Source: Ilumatobacteraceae bacterium (GTDB lineage: Bacteria > Actinomycetota > Acidimicrobiia > Acidimicrobiales > Ilumatobacteraceae). From it: a DNA stretch of 64,000 bases. The notes beneath the pieces were generated by a model, which saw only the letters and a program-made list of their open reading frames with translations, searched no databases and had not been told where the DNA came from. The stretch lies in assembly GCA_018401375.1 (NCBI GenBank), contig JAGYKR010000001.1, positions 62,001 through 126,000 on the forward strand, given 5' to 3'. Positions 56,652 through 64,000 of this stretch are shown piece by piece; the first letter of the stretch is position 1; every line of letters begins with the position of its first letter. The translations under genes and the position numbers were made by a program.

Positions 56652-56668
56652 CGGGCGGGTTTCATCGG
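56641..56668. repeat. 14-bp tandem duplication at the aguB/aguA junction
   Basis: GCGGGTTTCATCGG twice. Each copy contains CAT/TCA, i.e. an ATGA on the minus strand: the upstream copy supplies the aguB stop, the other the aguA start. Confidence 0.92.
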
Positions 56669-57603
56669 GTCGCATCATCAGATGCTGCGCCGTGACGGGT
56701 CAGTGGGCCGTAGAGATCGGGTCGGCGATCCCGAAAGACGCCCCACGTGTGGCGCTGAGATTCGATCGCTGCGAGGTCATAGGAGGCGAACAAGATCTGA
56801 TCGGCGTCCCGGGACGCGCAGGTCAAGATCTCGCCGGTCGGATCGGTCATAAACGAGGATCCGTAGAAGGTGATCTCGAGTCGCTCGCCTTGCTCCATTC
56901 CGTAGCGATTTGCCGCCACTACGGGAACGATGTTTGCAGCGGCGTGGCCTTGCATCACGCGTTGCCAATGCGCCGATGAGTCCAAAGTTGGATCCTGGGG
57001 TTCCGAACCGATGGCTGTTGGGTACAACAGCAGTTCGGCCCCGGCCAAGGCCATTGCCCGGGCAGCCTCAGGGAACCATTGATCCCAGCAGATCCCCACA
57101 CCGATGCGGCCGTAACGGGTGTCCCAGACCCTAAACCCGGTATCCCCAGGAGTGAAGTAGAACTTCTCGGAGTAACCCGGGCCATCAGGGATATGGCTCT
57201 TGCGGTAGCGACCAAGGATCGTGCCGTCGGCATCGATCATGACCACCGTGTTGAACACATTGTTGAGATCGCGCTCAAAAATGCTGACAGGGATGACCAC
57301 TGCGAGTTCAGCGGCGAGTTGCGCACATCTCGCCACCGCGGGACTCTCCTCCACGGTGTGGGCGAGACCGAGATGGGAGCTGTCTTGTTCGATACAGAAG
57401 TAAAGGCCCTCAAACAGTTCGGGGAGCAAGATGATCTGTGCTCCGTGGCTGGAGGCAAACCGGATTGCCGTTTCGGCCGCATCGAGGTTGCCGACGCGAT
57501 CAGGCCCCATCGCCATCTGCACACAGGCCACCATCACCTGACGACTGGGGTCATCGACGAGGTGCGTTGTTGGATCCGATGAATCTGGTCGGGACGTTCC
57601 CAC
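56662..57603 (-). CDS. aguB: N-carbamoylputrescine amidase
   Basis: 313 residues, nitrilase superfamily. Catalytic Glu in IILLPELFEGLYF, Lys in GRYRKSHIPDGPG, Cys in VGICWDQWFPEAARAMA: a full E-K-C triad with the typical AguB sequence. Makes putrescine from the AguA product. GTG 57603 has TACCGT seven bases upstream; GTG 57612 and ATG 57606 are alternatives. Upstream partner of aguA. Confidence 0.93.
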   Translation of the reverse strand: MGTSRPDSSDPTTHLVDDPSRQVMVACVQMAMGPDRVGNLDAAETAIRFASSHGAQIILLPELFEGLYFCIEQDSSHLGLAHTVEESPAVARCAQLAAELAVVIPVSIFERDLNNVFNTVVMIDADGTILGRYRKSHIPDGPGYSEKFYFTPGDTGFRVWDTRYGRIGVGICWDQWFPEAARAMALAGAELLLYPTAIGSEPQDPTLDSSAHWQRVMQGHAAANIVPVVAANRYGMEQGERLEITFYGSSFMTDPTGEILTCASRDADQILFASYDLAAIESQRHTWGVFRDRRPDLYGPLTRHGAASDDATR

Positions 57604-57610
57604 CATCTCC

Positions 57611-57616
57611 ACGGTA
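57611..57616 (-). promoter_or_regulatory. -10-like TACCGT for aguB (leaderless)
   Basis: TACCGT, seven-base spacer, GTG 57603; divergent with 57654-57659. Confidence 0.45.
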
Positions 57617-57653
57617 CTGAACAGTGCACCGCTGTGCCATGGCCCCGGGGCGA

Positions 57654-57659
57654 TACTGT
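57654..57659 (+). promoter_or_regulatory. -10-like TACTGT for the pdtaS-like gene (leaderless)
   Basis: TACTGT, seven-base spacer, ATG 57667; decides against the upstream start. Confidence 0.5.
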
Positions 57660-57666
57660 CTCAGCC

Positions 57667-59157
57667 ATGGCGTCTTTGGCTGATCTGGCCCGTGAACACA
57701 CCTCGCTGAGCCGCGAGGAGATCGTCCATCTCAACCGTTTGGTGACCGAATGGGGCATGCTGGCCGACTTCAGTTTCTCTGATTTGTTGTTGTATCTGCC
57801 GTCGACGGATCAGCGCTGGCTCATCGTTGGGCAGATCCGTCCAGCTACCGGTCAGACGATCTACCAGACCGACTGGGTGGGATCGTGGGCCAATGACACG
57901 GAACGGCCGGTGCTCTCGGCGGCGATGGCCTCGGGAGAGATCTCCGAAGGTGTGATCAAGGTGGAGGATCTGCCCGATGAGGCACAGATGATTGCGATCC
58001 CGGTGTCCATGGAGGGCAAGGTCATTGCCGTGCTCACCAAGGAATGGGTGGTGCAGACCGGTCGTCGACCCGGCGAACTTGAGCACGTGTACTCCACGAT
58101 CTTCGAACGATTCGCCACGATGATCGCCGCAGGGGAGTTCCCGTATCCCTCACGGGTGGGAGATTCGAGCGCGGCTCCACGGGTGGGTGACGGGGTGATG
58201 TTGCTCGACGGCGATGCGCGAGTGCGGTATGTGTCCCCGAATGCGAACTCGGCCCTGCACCGCGTGGGCATCCAGTCCAGCGCCCTTGGAATGCGCCTGT
58301 CCGAACTCGGCTTTTACGACGGTTCGGTCCGTCAGGCTTTTGAGCGCCGCGTCCCCGTGATCGAGGAGTTTGAACAGGGCTCCGAGGTCACGTTGTTATG
58401 CCGCTGCGTGCCGATCATCGAGGCCGGAGAGGTGTCCGGAGGTGTGCAGTTGGTGCGCGACATCACTGAACTGCGTAAGCGAGACCGGTTGCTATTGAGC
58501 AAGGACGCCACCATCCGCGAGATCCACCACCGGGTCAAAAACAATCTTCAGACCATCTCCTCGCTGTTGCGTTTGCAGGCCCGTCGACTCACGAACCCCG
58601 AGGCCAAGGCGGCGGTCTCGGAATCGGTGCGACGGATCCGCACTATCGCTCTGGTGCACGAGGCTTTGTCGAGGGAACCCGGTGAGGACGTGACGTTTAT
58701 CGAGATCGTCCGGCCCTTATTGCGTCTCGCTGAAGAGGGCCTGCAATCACCGGACCGACCGGTCCGCTTCACGGTCCGTGGCGATGGAGGTCGGGTGCCG
58801 GCCAACATTGCAACTCCGCTGTCGGTGGTACTCACCGAACTGCTGCAAAACGCCGTGGACCACGGGTTCCCTGAAGGCAGCGGCGGTGGTCAGGTTGTGG
58901 TGTCCTTGCACAACGATGAGTCGCGGTTGGCGATCACCGTTGTGGACGATGGCCGAGGTCTCAGCCCGGATTTTGATCTTGAGGCGGTGACGGGCCTCGG
59001 GTTATCGATCGTACGAACTCTGGTCACCACTGAACTGAACGGACAGATCCTTATGCGGCCGGTCAAAGCGGAGGATCTGCATCAGGCTGGGATGAGTGGC
59101 CTCGATGCGGTCCATGGCACCGTTGTGGAACTGCTGGTGCCGGTGGAAGTGGACTGA
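57667..59157 (+). CDS. pdtaS: PdtaS-like soluble sensor histidine kinase
   Basis: 496 residues: GAF-like domain (about 1-160), PAS domain (about 175-275), then a HisKA_2 kinase. REIHHRVKNNLQTISSLLRL holds the phospho-acceptor His288; VLTELLQNAVDHGFPEG is the N box and VTGLGLSIVRTLV the G2 box. No membrane span. M. tuberculosis PdtaS (Rv3220c) phosphorylates the antiterminator PdtaR and lies beside whiB1 (Rv3219); here whiB1 follows after one channel gene. No pdtaR-like gene in the window. ATG 57667 fits TACTGT. Confidence 0.9.
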   Translation: MASLADLAREHTSLSREEIVHLNRLVTEWGMLADFSFSDLLLYLPSTDQRWLIVGQIRPATGQTIYQTDWVGSWANDTERPVLSAAMASGEISEGVIKVEDLPDEAQMIAIPVSMEGKVIAVLTKEWVVQTGRRPGELEHVYSTIFERFATMIAAGEFPYPSRVGDSSAAPRVGDGVMLLDGDARVRYVSPNANSALHRVGIQSSALGMRLSELGFYDGSVRQAFERRVPVIEEFEQGSEVTLLCRCVPIIEAGEVSGGVQLVRDITELRKRDRLLLSKDATIREIHHRVKNNLQTISSLLRLQARRLTNPEAKAAVSESVRRIRTIALVHEALSREPGEDVTFIEIVRPLLRLAEEGLQSPDRPVRFTVRGDGGRVPANIATPLSVVLTELLQNAVDHGFPEGSGGGQVVVSLHNDESRLAITVVDDGRGLSPDFDLEAVTGLGLSIVRTLVTTELNGQILMRPVKAEDLHQAGMSGLDAVHGTVVELLVPVEVD

Positions 59158-59158
59158 C

Positions 59159-60169
59159 ATGAACAGTCTGGTGTGGAGCGATTCGGTGGTTCCCGCTGTG
59201 GCCGAGACGGCAGAGGAGGTCTGGGAGGTCCCGATTCCGGCGCTCGCACTCGGGATCATGATCGGTGCTTATGTGTTGAGTCGGATCACCGGATTCGTGA
59301 TCCGCAGAGTGGTGAACCGCCTCGCCCGGCGCAGCATCGCAGCGCCGGTTCGGTTGTGGCGGACACGGATGCGTCGGCGGATCGCCGAAACCTCCGAGAT
59401 GACCGAACAACGGCGTCGGCAACGGGTGGACGCTGCATCACGGATGCTGAACCACTTGGTGTCGGTGGTGATCTGGTTGATCGCAATCGTGACCATTTTG
59501 AACGTGCTCGATATCAACGCTGCGTTTTACCTGTCGAGCGCCGGATTTTTAGGGGCAGCCTTGGCCTTCGGCGGCCAACATAAGGTCAATGATTATCTCA
59601 CCGGTCTCACGGTGCACTTTGAGGATCGCTACGGGGTGGGTGATGAGGTGGTATTCGATGTCGGTTGGAGCGAACCGGTGCGCGCCGTTGTGGATCACGT
59701 CGGCCTGTTCAGCACCCGAGTGCGTGACGGCCACAGCACCATGCACTTCGCCAATGCAGCGCTATCAGCGGTACGAAATCTCTCTCAAGAGCCAGCCTCC
59801 TCGAAGATCCGAATCCGGACTGGGGGTCGCGGTGCCGATGAGGTGGCCCGCACCTTACGCGGACTCGCAGGAAGTAAAGACCTGACCGAGGTGGTCTTTC
59901 TCGGCGATCTGGATAGCTATCAGCCAACCACAGGCGAAGTGGAGGTGGACGTGCACACGCTGCGTCCCTTGGATCGCCTTTCCGTTGAGCGCCTCGTGGC
60001 CAAAGCGGAGCGTCAACTCGGCGTTGTCACCGCAGACTCTGCGCTCACCGCAGCAGAGTCCACCTCAGGGGCCTCTGAAGTGCCCGAGTTTGATGGGGAA
60101 CCACAGTTTCTCACGGAGCCGGGCAGCGAGCCCGAATCAGATGAGGCGGCAGAAACCCCGGAACGTTGA
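59159..60169 (+). CDS. mscS: MscS-family small-conductance mechanosensitive channel
   Basis: 336 residues. About three spans (ALALGIMIGAYVLSRITGFV; LNHLVSVVIWLIAIVTIL; FYLSSAGFLGAALAFGGQ), the last being the pore helix with SAGFLGAALAFGGQHKVNDY, then the beta domain (DEVVFDVGWSEPVRAV) and a long soluble C-terminal cage. Opens under membrane tension. ATG 59159 follows the kinase stop by one base, so they are probably co-transcribed. An acidic C-terminal tail is extra. Confidence 0.9.
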   Translation: MNSLVWSDSVVPAVAETAEEVWEVPIPALALGIMIGAYVLSRITGFVIRRVVNRLARRSIAAPVRLWRTRMRRRIAETSEMTEQRRRQRVDAASRMLNHLVSVVIWLIAIVTILNVLDINAAFYLSSAGFLGAALAFGGQHKVNDYLTGLTVHFEDRYGVGDEVVFDVGWSEPVRAVVDHVGLFSTRVRDGHSTMHFANAALSAVRNLSQEPASSKIRIRTGGRGADEVARTLRGLAGSKDLTEVVFLGDLDSYQPTTGEVEVDVHTLRPLDRLSVERLVAKAERQLGVVTADSALTAAESTSGASEVPEFDGEPQFLTEPGSEPESDEAAETPER

Positions 60170-60170
60170 C

Positions 60171-60464
60171 TCAGCCAGCGGCGCGCTGCTCGGCGGCGCG
60201 ACGACGTCGGATGGCACGGCGCTCCTCTTCGGACAGCCCGCCCCAGATTCCGGAATCCTGATTGGATTCGAGGGCGAAGTCGAGGCACTCCTCGGTCACC
60301 TTGCACTCGGCACAAACCTTTTTGGCATGCTCAATCTGAACCAGGGCCACGCCGGTGGTTCCCACAGGGAAGAACAGGTCAGGATCGGTATCACGGCACA
60401 AAGCCAGATCACGCCAGTCGTCATCGGTCATAGTCAGGGGGTTGCTGGACGCAAGGATCGACAC
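60171..60464 (-). CDS. whiB1: WhiB1-like [4Fe-4S] transcriptional regulator
   Basis: 97 residues. Cysteines 23, 51, 54 and 60 (Cx27Cx2Cx5C). LALCRDTDPDLFFPVG, CAECKVTEECLDFAL and DSGIWGGLSEEERRAIRRRR are close to WhiB1 (nitric-oxide-responsive, sigma-A-binding in mycobacteria). GTG 60464 is set by GAGGAG seven bases upstream; ATG 60431 is possible. A -10/-35 pair lies at 60527-60555. It ends two bases from mscS, tail to tail. Confidence 0.93.
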   Translation of the reverse strand: MSILASSNPLTMTDDDWRDLALCRDTDPDLFFPVGTTGVALVQIEHAKKVCAECKVTEECLDFALESNQDSGIWGGLSEEERRAIRRRRAAEQRAAG

Positions 60465-60526
60465 GCAGTTGCTCCTCGGAGGTGAGTGTGTGAGGGCGCT
60501 CTAGAACCCGGCGCCATCCGGCGGAT

Positions 60527-60555
60527 ACGCTATGCGGTCGCTGGCGGATTGGCAA
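60527..60555 (-). promoter_or_regulatory. Promoter of whiB1 (TTGCCA - 17 bp - TAGCGT)
   Basis: On the minus strand the -35 TTGCCA (60555-60550) and -10 TAGCGT (60532-60527) are 17 bases apart, giving a leader of about 55 bases to GTG 60464. The only clear two-element promoter I found. Confidence 0.55.
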
Positions 60556-60585
60556 CGGATCGTTCGATTGTGATCATGAAGGCTT

Positions 60586-60615
60586 GTGATGACCGGCTTA
60601 GTGATGACCGGTTTG
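60586..60615. repeat. 15-bp direct repeat upstream of whiB1
   Basis: GTGATGACCGGCTTA followed by GTGATGACCGGTTTG; possible operator or another of the short tandem duplications. Confidence 0.75.
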
Positions 60616-60699
60616 GGAGCGGAGAATTGGCCGCGTCTGATGGGATATATGGACACTTGGACATGTACACGGGGTGGAGACCCTCGCTAAACATTGTTA

Positions 60700-61389
60700 A
60701 TGCCAATGATCATCGCCCATCGCGGAGCGTCAAGGGCTCGGCGCGAGAACACTGTCGAGGCCTTTGAGAGGGCGGTGGAGTTGGGCGCCCAGGGCATCGA
60801 ACTCGATGTCCGTCGCACAAAAGACGGGGTCGCAGTGGTTCATCACGACCCTCAGTTCACCGACGATCACGGCAATGAGACGGTGATCTGTGAGGTAGAG
60901 GCTGCGGGCCTGCCCCCGTATCTGCCCACCTTGAACGAGGCTCTTGATGCCTGCGCGGGGGCGGTGGTCAACATCGAGATCAAGAATCTGCCTCACGAAG
61001 CTGACTTTGACCCGCAGTATCAGGTCTGTTCATTAGTGCTTTCCGAACTTGGAGTCCGTGACGTTCAGGGCTGGGTGATCTCCTCGTTTGATCGCGGGAC
61101 CCTTGATCGGATGCGGGAGCTAGCCCCGCAGATCACGACGGCGTGGTTAGCTGTGGAGTTCGACGCAGCCGATCTTGATGAGCTTGTGGCGATCGGGCAC
61201 GGGGGAATCCATCCTTGGGACCAGATGCTCACACAGGAGCTTGTGGCCACTGCCCATGAACGCGGCCTATTTGTCAATGTGTGGACATGCAACGATCCCG
61301 AGCGCATGAAAGAACTCGCCGCCTGGGGGGTGGACGGCATCGTTACCGATGTGCCCGACATCGCTCTTGGCGCCCTCCGTATCGATTGA
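60700..61389 (+). CDS. Glycerophosphodiester phosphodiesterase (GDPD)
   Basis: 229 residues. MIIAHRGASRARRENTVEAF (HRG, E), GIELDVRRTKDGVAVVHHDP (ELD, HD) and the C-terminal NVWTCNDPERM match GDPD/GlpQ. Hydrolyses glycerophosphodiesters to glycerol-3-phosphate. No signal peptide, so cytoplasmic. Start ATG 60700 or 60706. Its stop lies in a 15-bp tandem repeat that repeats the stop in frame. Confidence 0.9.
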   Translation: MPMIIAHRGASRARRENTVEAFERAVELGAQGIELDVRRTKDGVAVVHHDPQFTDDHGNETVICEVEAAGLPPYLPTLNEALDACAGAVVNIEIKNLPHEADFDPQYQVCSLVLSELGVRDVQGWVISSFDRGTLDRMRELAPQITTAWLAVEFDAADLDELVAIGHGGIHPWDQMLTQELVATAHERGLFVNVWTCNDPERMKELAAWGVDGIVTDVPDIALGALRID

Positions 61390-61429
61390 CCACGTGCTGA
61401 TTGACCACGTGCTGATTGACCAGGTGCTG
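61385..61429 (+). repeat. 15-bp tandem repeat, three copies, over the GDPD stop codon
   Basis: ATTGACCACGTGCTG twice, then ATTGACCAGGTGCTG. The GDPD stop TGA (61387-61389) recurs in frame in each copy. Confidence 0.93.
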
Positions 61430-61435
61430 ATTGGG

Positions 61436-62371
61436 TCAGAGCACTCCGGGGTATACCAGTTGCACGGCGTCGGGGACATGGCTGAACTCCAGGCGGGTGG
61501 TCTCGCCAAGATAATCCCCGTCAAGTTGATACGGAAATGGGGTCTGCGAGGACACCACGAGTTCGGAGACATCGGTCCACTCGATGAGATCCTTGGTGGG
61601 TTGGATGCCACCGCCTTTCAGCGCAGTCAGCAATGAAGCGATGATCACTCGAGCACTGAGTGTGCGGAAGGTGACCACCACCAACCGATTTCCTAGGGAG
61701 GCCGAAGCTGATAGATCGAGGGGTCGATTCCCGAGATAGGTATACGGGTTGGTGTTGAGCACTACGGAGAAGTAGCCGTCCTCACAATGCAGGGCCGGTC
61801 GATGTCCGGTTTCGCAGGCGTGCAAAGCGAAATGGGGTTGGGTGCGGTCATAACCGCTCATCCATGTGGAGAGCCCTGCGTACATGAACAACGGATGGCC
61901 GAGCCAGCGCTTGAGGGAGGCGCGCCGTTCCACCGCTTTCACCACGGCGGCATCAAAGCCGATGCCGGTATGGAAACAAAAGTATCTTCCGTTGACTCGA
62001 CCCAGACCGATCGGTCGCAGATCGTGAGCGTCAAGTCCGGCCACGAGGGAGTTGACTGCTGTCACCGGATCGTTGGGCATCCCGAGGGTGCGGGCGAAGA
62101 CATTGGTGGAGCCTCCGGGTAACACCCCGAGTGCGGTGTGGGTGCCGGCAATCCCTGTGGCTACCTCATTGAGCGTTCCATCCCCACCGAAACCGATCGC
62201 CACGTCCACTCCACGACGGGCAGCGTCGGAGGCGAAGCGCGTCGCATGACCTCGACGGTTGGTCTCCACCACCTCTACCTCGTGGGACCTCGAAAGCGCC
62301 CTCTGAACGATCACGGTGTTGCGTGCGGTCACTGATGATGCGAACGAGTTCACCACTAACAAGATGCGCAC
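61436..62371 (-). CDS. Diacylglycerol kinase-family lipid kinase
   Basis: 311 residues. ILLVVNSFASS at the start, AIGFGGDGTLNEVATGIAG (catalytic GGDGT motif), LGVLPGGSTNVFARTLG. DAGK-type kinases phosphorylate diacylglycerol or related lipids (YegS/DgkB/BmrU family). GTG 62371 is chosen by TACCGT seven bases upstream; TTG 62404 also starts the frame. Membrane-peripheral enzyme; no spans. Confidence 0.88.
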   Translation of the reverse strand: MRILLVVNSFASSVTARNTVIVQRALSRSHEVEVVETNRRGHATRFASDAARRGVDVAIGFGGDGTLNEVATGIAGTHTALGVLPGGSTNVFARTLGMPNDPVTAVNSLVAGLDAHDLRPIGLGRVNGRYFCFHTGIGFDAAVVKAVERRASLKRWLGHPLFMYAGLSTWMSGYDRTQPHFALHACETGHRPALHCEDGYFSVVLNTNPYTYLGNRPLDLSASASLGNRLVVVTFRTLSARVIIASLLTALKGGGIQPTKDLIEWTDVSELVVSSQTPFPYQLDGDYLGETTRLEFSHVPDAVQLVYPGVL

Positions 62372-62378
62372 GCGCTGC

Positions 62379-62384
62379 ACGGTA
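62379..62384 (-). promoter_or_regulatory. -10-like TACCGT for the lipid kinase gene (leaderless)
   Basis: TACCGT, seven-base spacer, GTG 62371. Confidence 0.45.
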
Positions 62385-62488
62385 GCAGCGGTCAGCGCCG
62401 TCAAAAATTCGCCGAGAATTTCGGCAGAATCCGCAGCGATCTCCCGGCCGGTTGGGTATCGGGGTCAGGGAGGGATAACAATGATCTA

Positions 62489-63265
62489 ATGAACGTGATC
62501 GTATGCGTCAAGCAGATCCCAGATCCGGCGAGCCCGGGTGAACTGGACCCCTCTACTAACCAACTCAAACGGGACGGAAAGCTCATCCTCGACGAGTCTG
62601 ATAGCTACGGGGTGGAGATGGCCCTACAGCTTGTGGACGCTGCCGGTGGCGGCGAGGTGAGCATTATCTCAATGGCTCCGAATGGTGAGATGTCGGGCAT
62701 GCGCACGGCCCTCGCCATGGGCGCTGTGAAGGGTGTGCTCGTCTCGGATCCGGCCCTGGCCGGCTCGGATGCGTTGACCACAGCCAAGGTGCTCGCCGGA
62801 GCGGTGCAGACCCTCGGTGGCGCTGACCTTGTGATCGCTGGCACCGAGTCCAGCGACGGATACACCGGAACGGTTCCCGAACAGATGGCAGAACTGCTCG
62901 GGCTGCCCTCGGTGACTTTCGCTAAGTCGGTCAAAGTCGACGGTGGAGCACTCAAGGTGTCGCGTCAGACCGAAGAGGGTTTTGACGAGGTGACCTGCCC
63001 GCTGCCTGCTCTGATCAGCGTGACCGCCGGTGTGGTGGAGCCTCGCTACCCGAGCTTTAAAGGCATCATGGCAGCCAAGTCCAAGCCGGTGGACACCAAG
63101 ACCGCAGCCGATCTCGGTGTTACCGCTGCGGGATGGGCCGGCGCCCAGCAGGCGATCGTCGAAGTGGCTCAGGCCGCAGCTCGTCAAGCCGGTGAGGTCA
63201 TCGAAGACGATGGCGAGACATTCAACAAGATCGTCGAGTTCCTCGACGGCCTGAAAGTGATCTGA
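62489..63265 (+). CDS. etfB: Electron transfer flavoprotein, beta subunit
   Basis: 258 residues. MNVIVCVKQIPDP and DSYGVEMALQLVDAAGG are the ETF-beta N-terminal and signature regions; LVIAGTESSDGYTGTVPEQM binds AMP. ETF passes electrons from acyl-CoA dehydrogenases to the quinone pool. A purine-rich GGGAGGGA lies 12-20 bases upstream. etfA follows after 11 bases. Confidence 0.95.
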   Translation: MNVIVCVKQIPDPASPGELDPSTNQLKRDGKLILDESDSYGVEMALQLVDAAGGGEVSIISMAPNGEMSGMRTALAMGAVKGVLVSDPALAGSDALTTAKVLAGAVQTLGGADLVIAGTESSDGYTGTVPEQMAELLGLPSVTFAKSVKVDGGALKVSRQTEEGFDEVTCPLPALISVTAGVVEPRYPSFKGIMAAKSKPVDTKTAADLGVTAAGWAGAQQAIVEVAQAAARQAGEVIEDDGETFNKIVEFLDGLKVI

Positions 63266-63276
63266 GGAGTCGACCA

Positions 63277-64000
63277 ATGGGAATCAACAACATTTGGGTT
63301 TTCGCCCAACAAGCCAACGGTGCCCCTACAACAGGCACTCTTGAATTGCTCGCCAAGGCTCGCGCTCTTGGCGGCAACGTCAGCGCATGGTTCGGCGGAG
63401 ATGCATCGGCAATCGCAGGTGCGCTCGGTGAGCACGGCGCCGCAAAGGTTTTTGCCACCGGCGATCTCGCTGGTGCATTGCCCGGCGTAGCCGTGGCAAG
63501 CGCGATGAAGGCCGTGATCGACGGTGGCGAGAGCCCCGACTTGGTCATGTTCCCTCAGAACTATGAGGGCCGGGACGTGATGAGCCGGCTGTCTGTCAAG
63601 CTGGACCGCACCGTGATCACTAACAACACCGACATCACCGTTAGCGGCGACACCGTCACCGTGACCACCCCAATCTTCGGCGGAAACACTTTGGTGAATA
63701 CCTCGTTCACGGGTTCTGCGCCGTACCTCGCAGCCTTCCGGCCCAAGAGCTTTGTGGCTGAGGCCGCCGGTGGCGCTGCTGCTGAAGTGGTGGCTGCGCC
63801 GGTGCCCGATCTCGGATCCACCGCTGGTGCGGTGGTGACTGCGGTCCACGTAGAAGAGACCACCGGTCCGAAGTTGGACGAGGCTGACGTGGTGGTGGCC
63901 GGTGGCCGTGGCCTCGGTGAGTCCGACAAGTTTGAACTGATCGAATCTTTGGCCAAGACCCTCAAGGGTGCGCCCGGAGCCTCTCGGGCGATCGTCGATG
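63277..64000 (+). CDS. etfA: Electron transfer flavoprotein, alpha subunit (3' end off the window)
   Basis: First 241 residues of ETF-alpha. NIWVFAQQANGAPTTGTLEL, AGALGEHGAAKVFATGD and FPQNYEGRDVMSRLSVKL are the N-terminal domain; ADVVVAGGRGLGESDKFELI opens the FAD domain, which runs off the window. GAGGAG lies upstream of ATG 63277. Partner of etfB. Confidence 0.93.
   Translation, partial: MGINNIWVFAQQANGAPTTGTLELLAKARALGGNVSAWFGGDASAIAGALGEHGAAKVFATGDLAGALPGVAVASAMKAVIDGGESPDLVMFPQNYEGRDVMSRLSVKLDRTVITNNTDITVSGDTVTVTTPIFGGNTLVNTSFTGSAPYLAAFRPKSFVAEAAGGAAAEVVAAPVPDLGSTAGAVVTAVHVEETTGPKLDEADVVVAGGRGLGESDKFELIESLAKTLKGAPGASRAIVD

Larger units (their letters stand above)
60465..60699. other. 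Intergenic region between whiB1 and the GDPD gene
   Basis: 235 bases. The whiB1-side has its promoter and ribosome binding site; the middle has a 15-bp direct repeat (60586-60615); the right part holds ATATATGG-type AT-rich DNA before the GDPD gene. No gene seen on either strand. Confidence 0.5.

Noticed and set aside
1-64000. Insertion sequences, prophage, integrase or att sites, tRNA and rRNA genes
   Set aside because: I searched by eye for transposase, integrase and phage motifs, terminal inverted repeats and cloverleaf or rRNA sequences and found none; a tRNA/rRNA covariance search would be decisive.

Overview
The window is GC-rich chromosomal DNA from an actinobacterium, most likely of the class Acidimicrobiia (inference). 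Evidence: three WhiB-type iron-sulfur regulators, a SenX3/RegX3-like phosphate system, DUF2342, DUF3107 and DUF4328 proteins, class E sortases, a paired ArsA-type ATPase locus, a PdtaS-like kinase near a whiB1-like gene, a poly-threonine linker, and many genes whose start codon lies 6-8 bases after a TANNNT -10 hexamer (leaderless transcripts). I saw no phage, IS element, CRISPR array, tRNA or rRNA. Gene content is core chromosomal; the unusual features lie in details of familiar genes.

Layout. 1-6008: 5' part of a GH2 glycosidase, an AzlCD amino-acid exporter, and a MoxR-like AAA ATPase plus VWA protein with a class III nucleotidyl cyclase between them. 6224-12400: two tail-to-tail whiB genes, a small unknown protein, then polyphosphate/phosphate control (ppk1, phoU, senX3-like, regX3-like) with a PHO-box-like repeat before phoU. 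12440-20810: MFS carrier, degenerate DUF2342 protein, membrane-anchored SDR, a protease-fold protein without catalytic Ser, moaE, a solitary mreB, TesB, a phosphatase, and a methyltransferase preceded by a five-codon minicistron. 20793-25900: MFS carrier, PlsC-like acyltransferase and a coupled glycosyltransferase/methyltransferase/toroid-fold set. 26475-32165: a minus-strand run hemE-hemH-hemG-sortase-lnt, where the sortase is a predicted lipoprotein and Lnt has Ser in place of its catalytic Cys. 32248-40237: HelD-like RNA polymerase recycling ATPase, DtxR/IdeR-type regulator, DEAD-type helicase, flavin oxidoreductase, TetR regulator and enoyl-CoA hydratase.

40291-48446 holds a second class E sortase and a complete System I cytochrome c maturation operon, ccmABCDEFGHI, uncommon in Actinobacteria. 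48456-55621 has a SixA-like phosphatase, Mrp iron-sulfur carrier, divergent SufR-like regulator, DUF3107, two ArsA-family ATPases and an RlmI-like rRNA methyltransferase. 55590-57603 encodes agmatine-to-putrescine conversion (AguA, AguB). 57667-60464 is pdtaS, a MscS channel and whiB1. The end carries a GDPD, a lipid kinase and etfB-etfA (etfA runs off the window).

Two sequence-wide patterns stand out. Short tandem repeats of 11-15 bp recur at gene starts and ends: periods are multiples of three inside genes and 11, 13 or 14 across stops and intergenic DNA. The palindrome GCGATCGC occurs at least 14 times, several times more than base composition predicts. Starts were chosen from homology, ribosome binding sites and the TANNNT rule; many therefore differ from the longest open frame.
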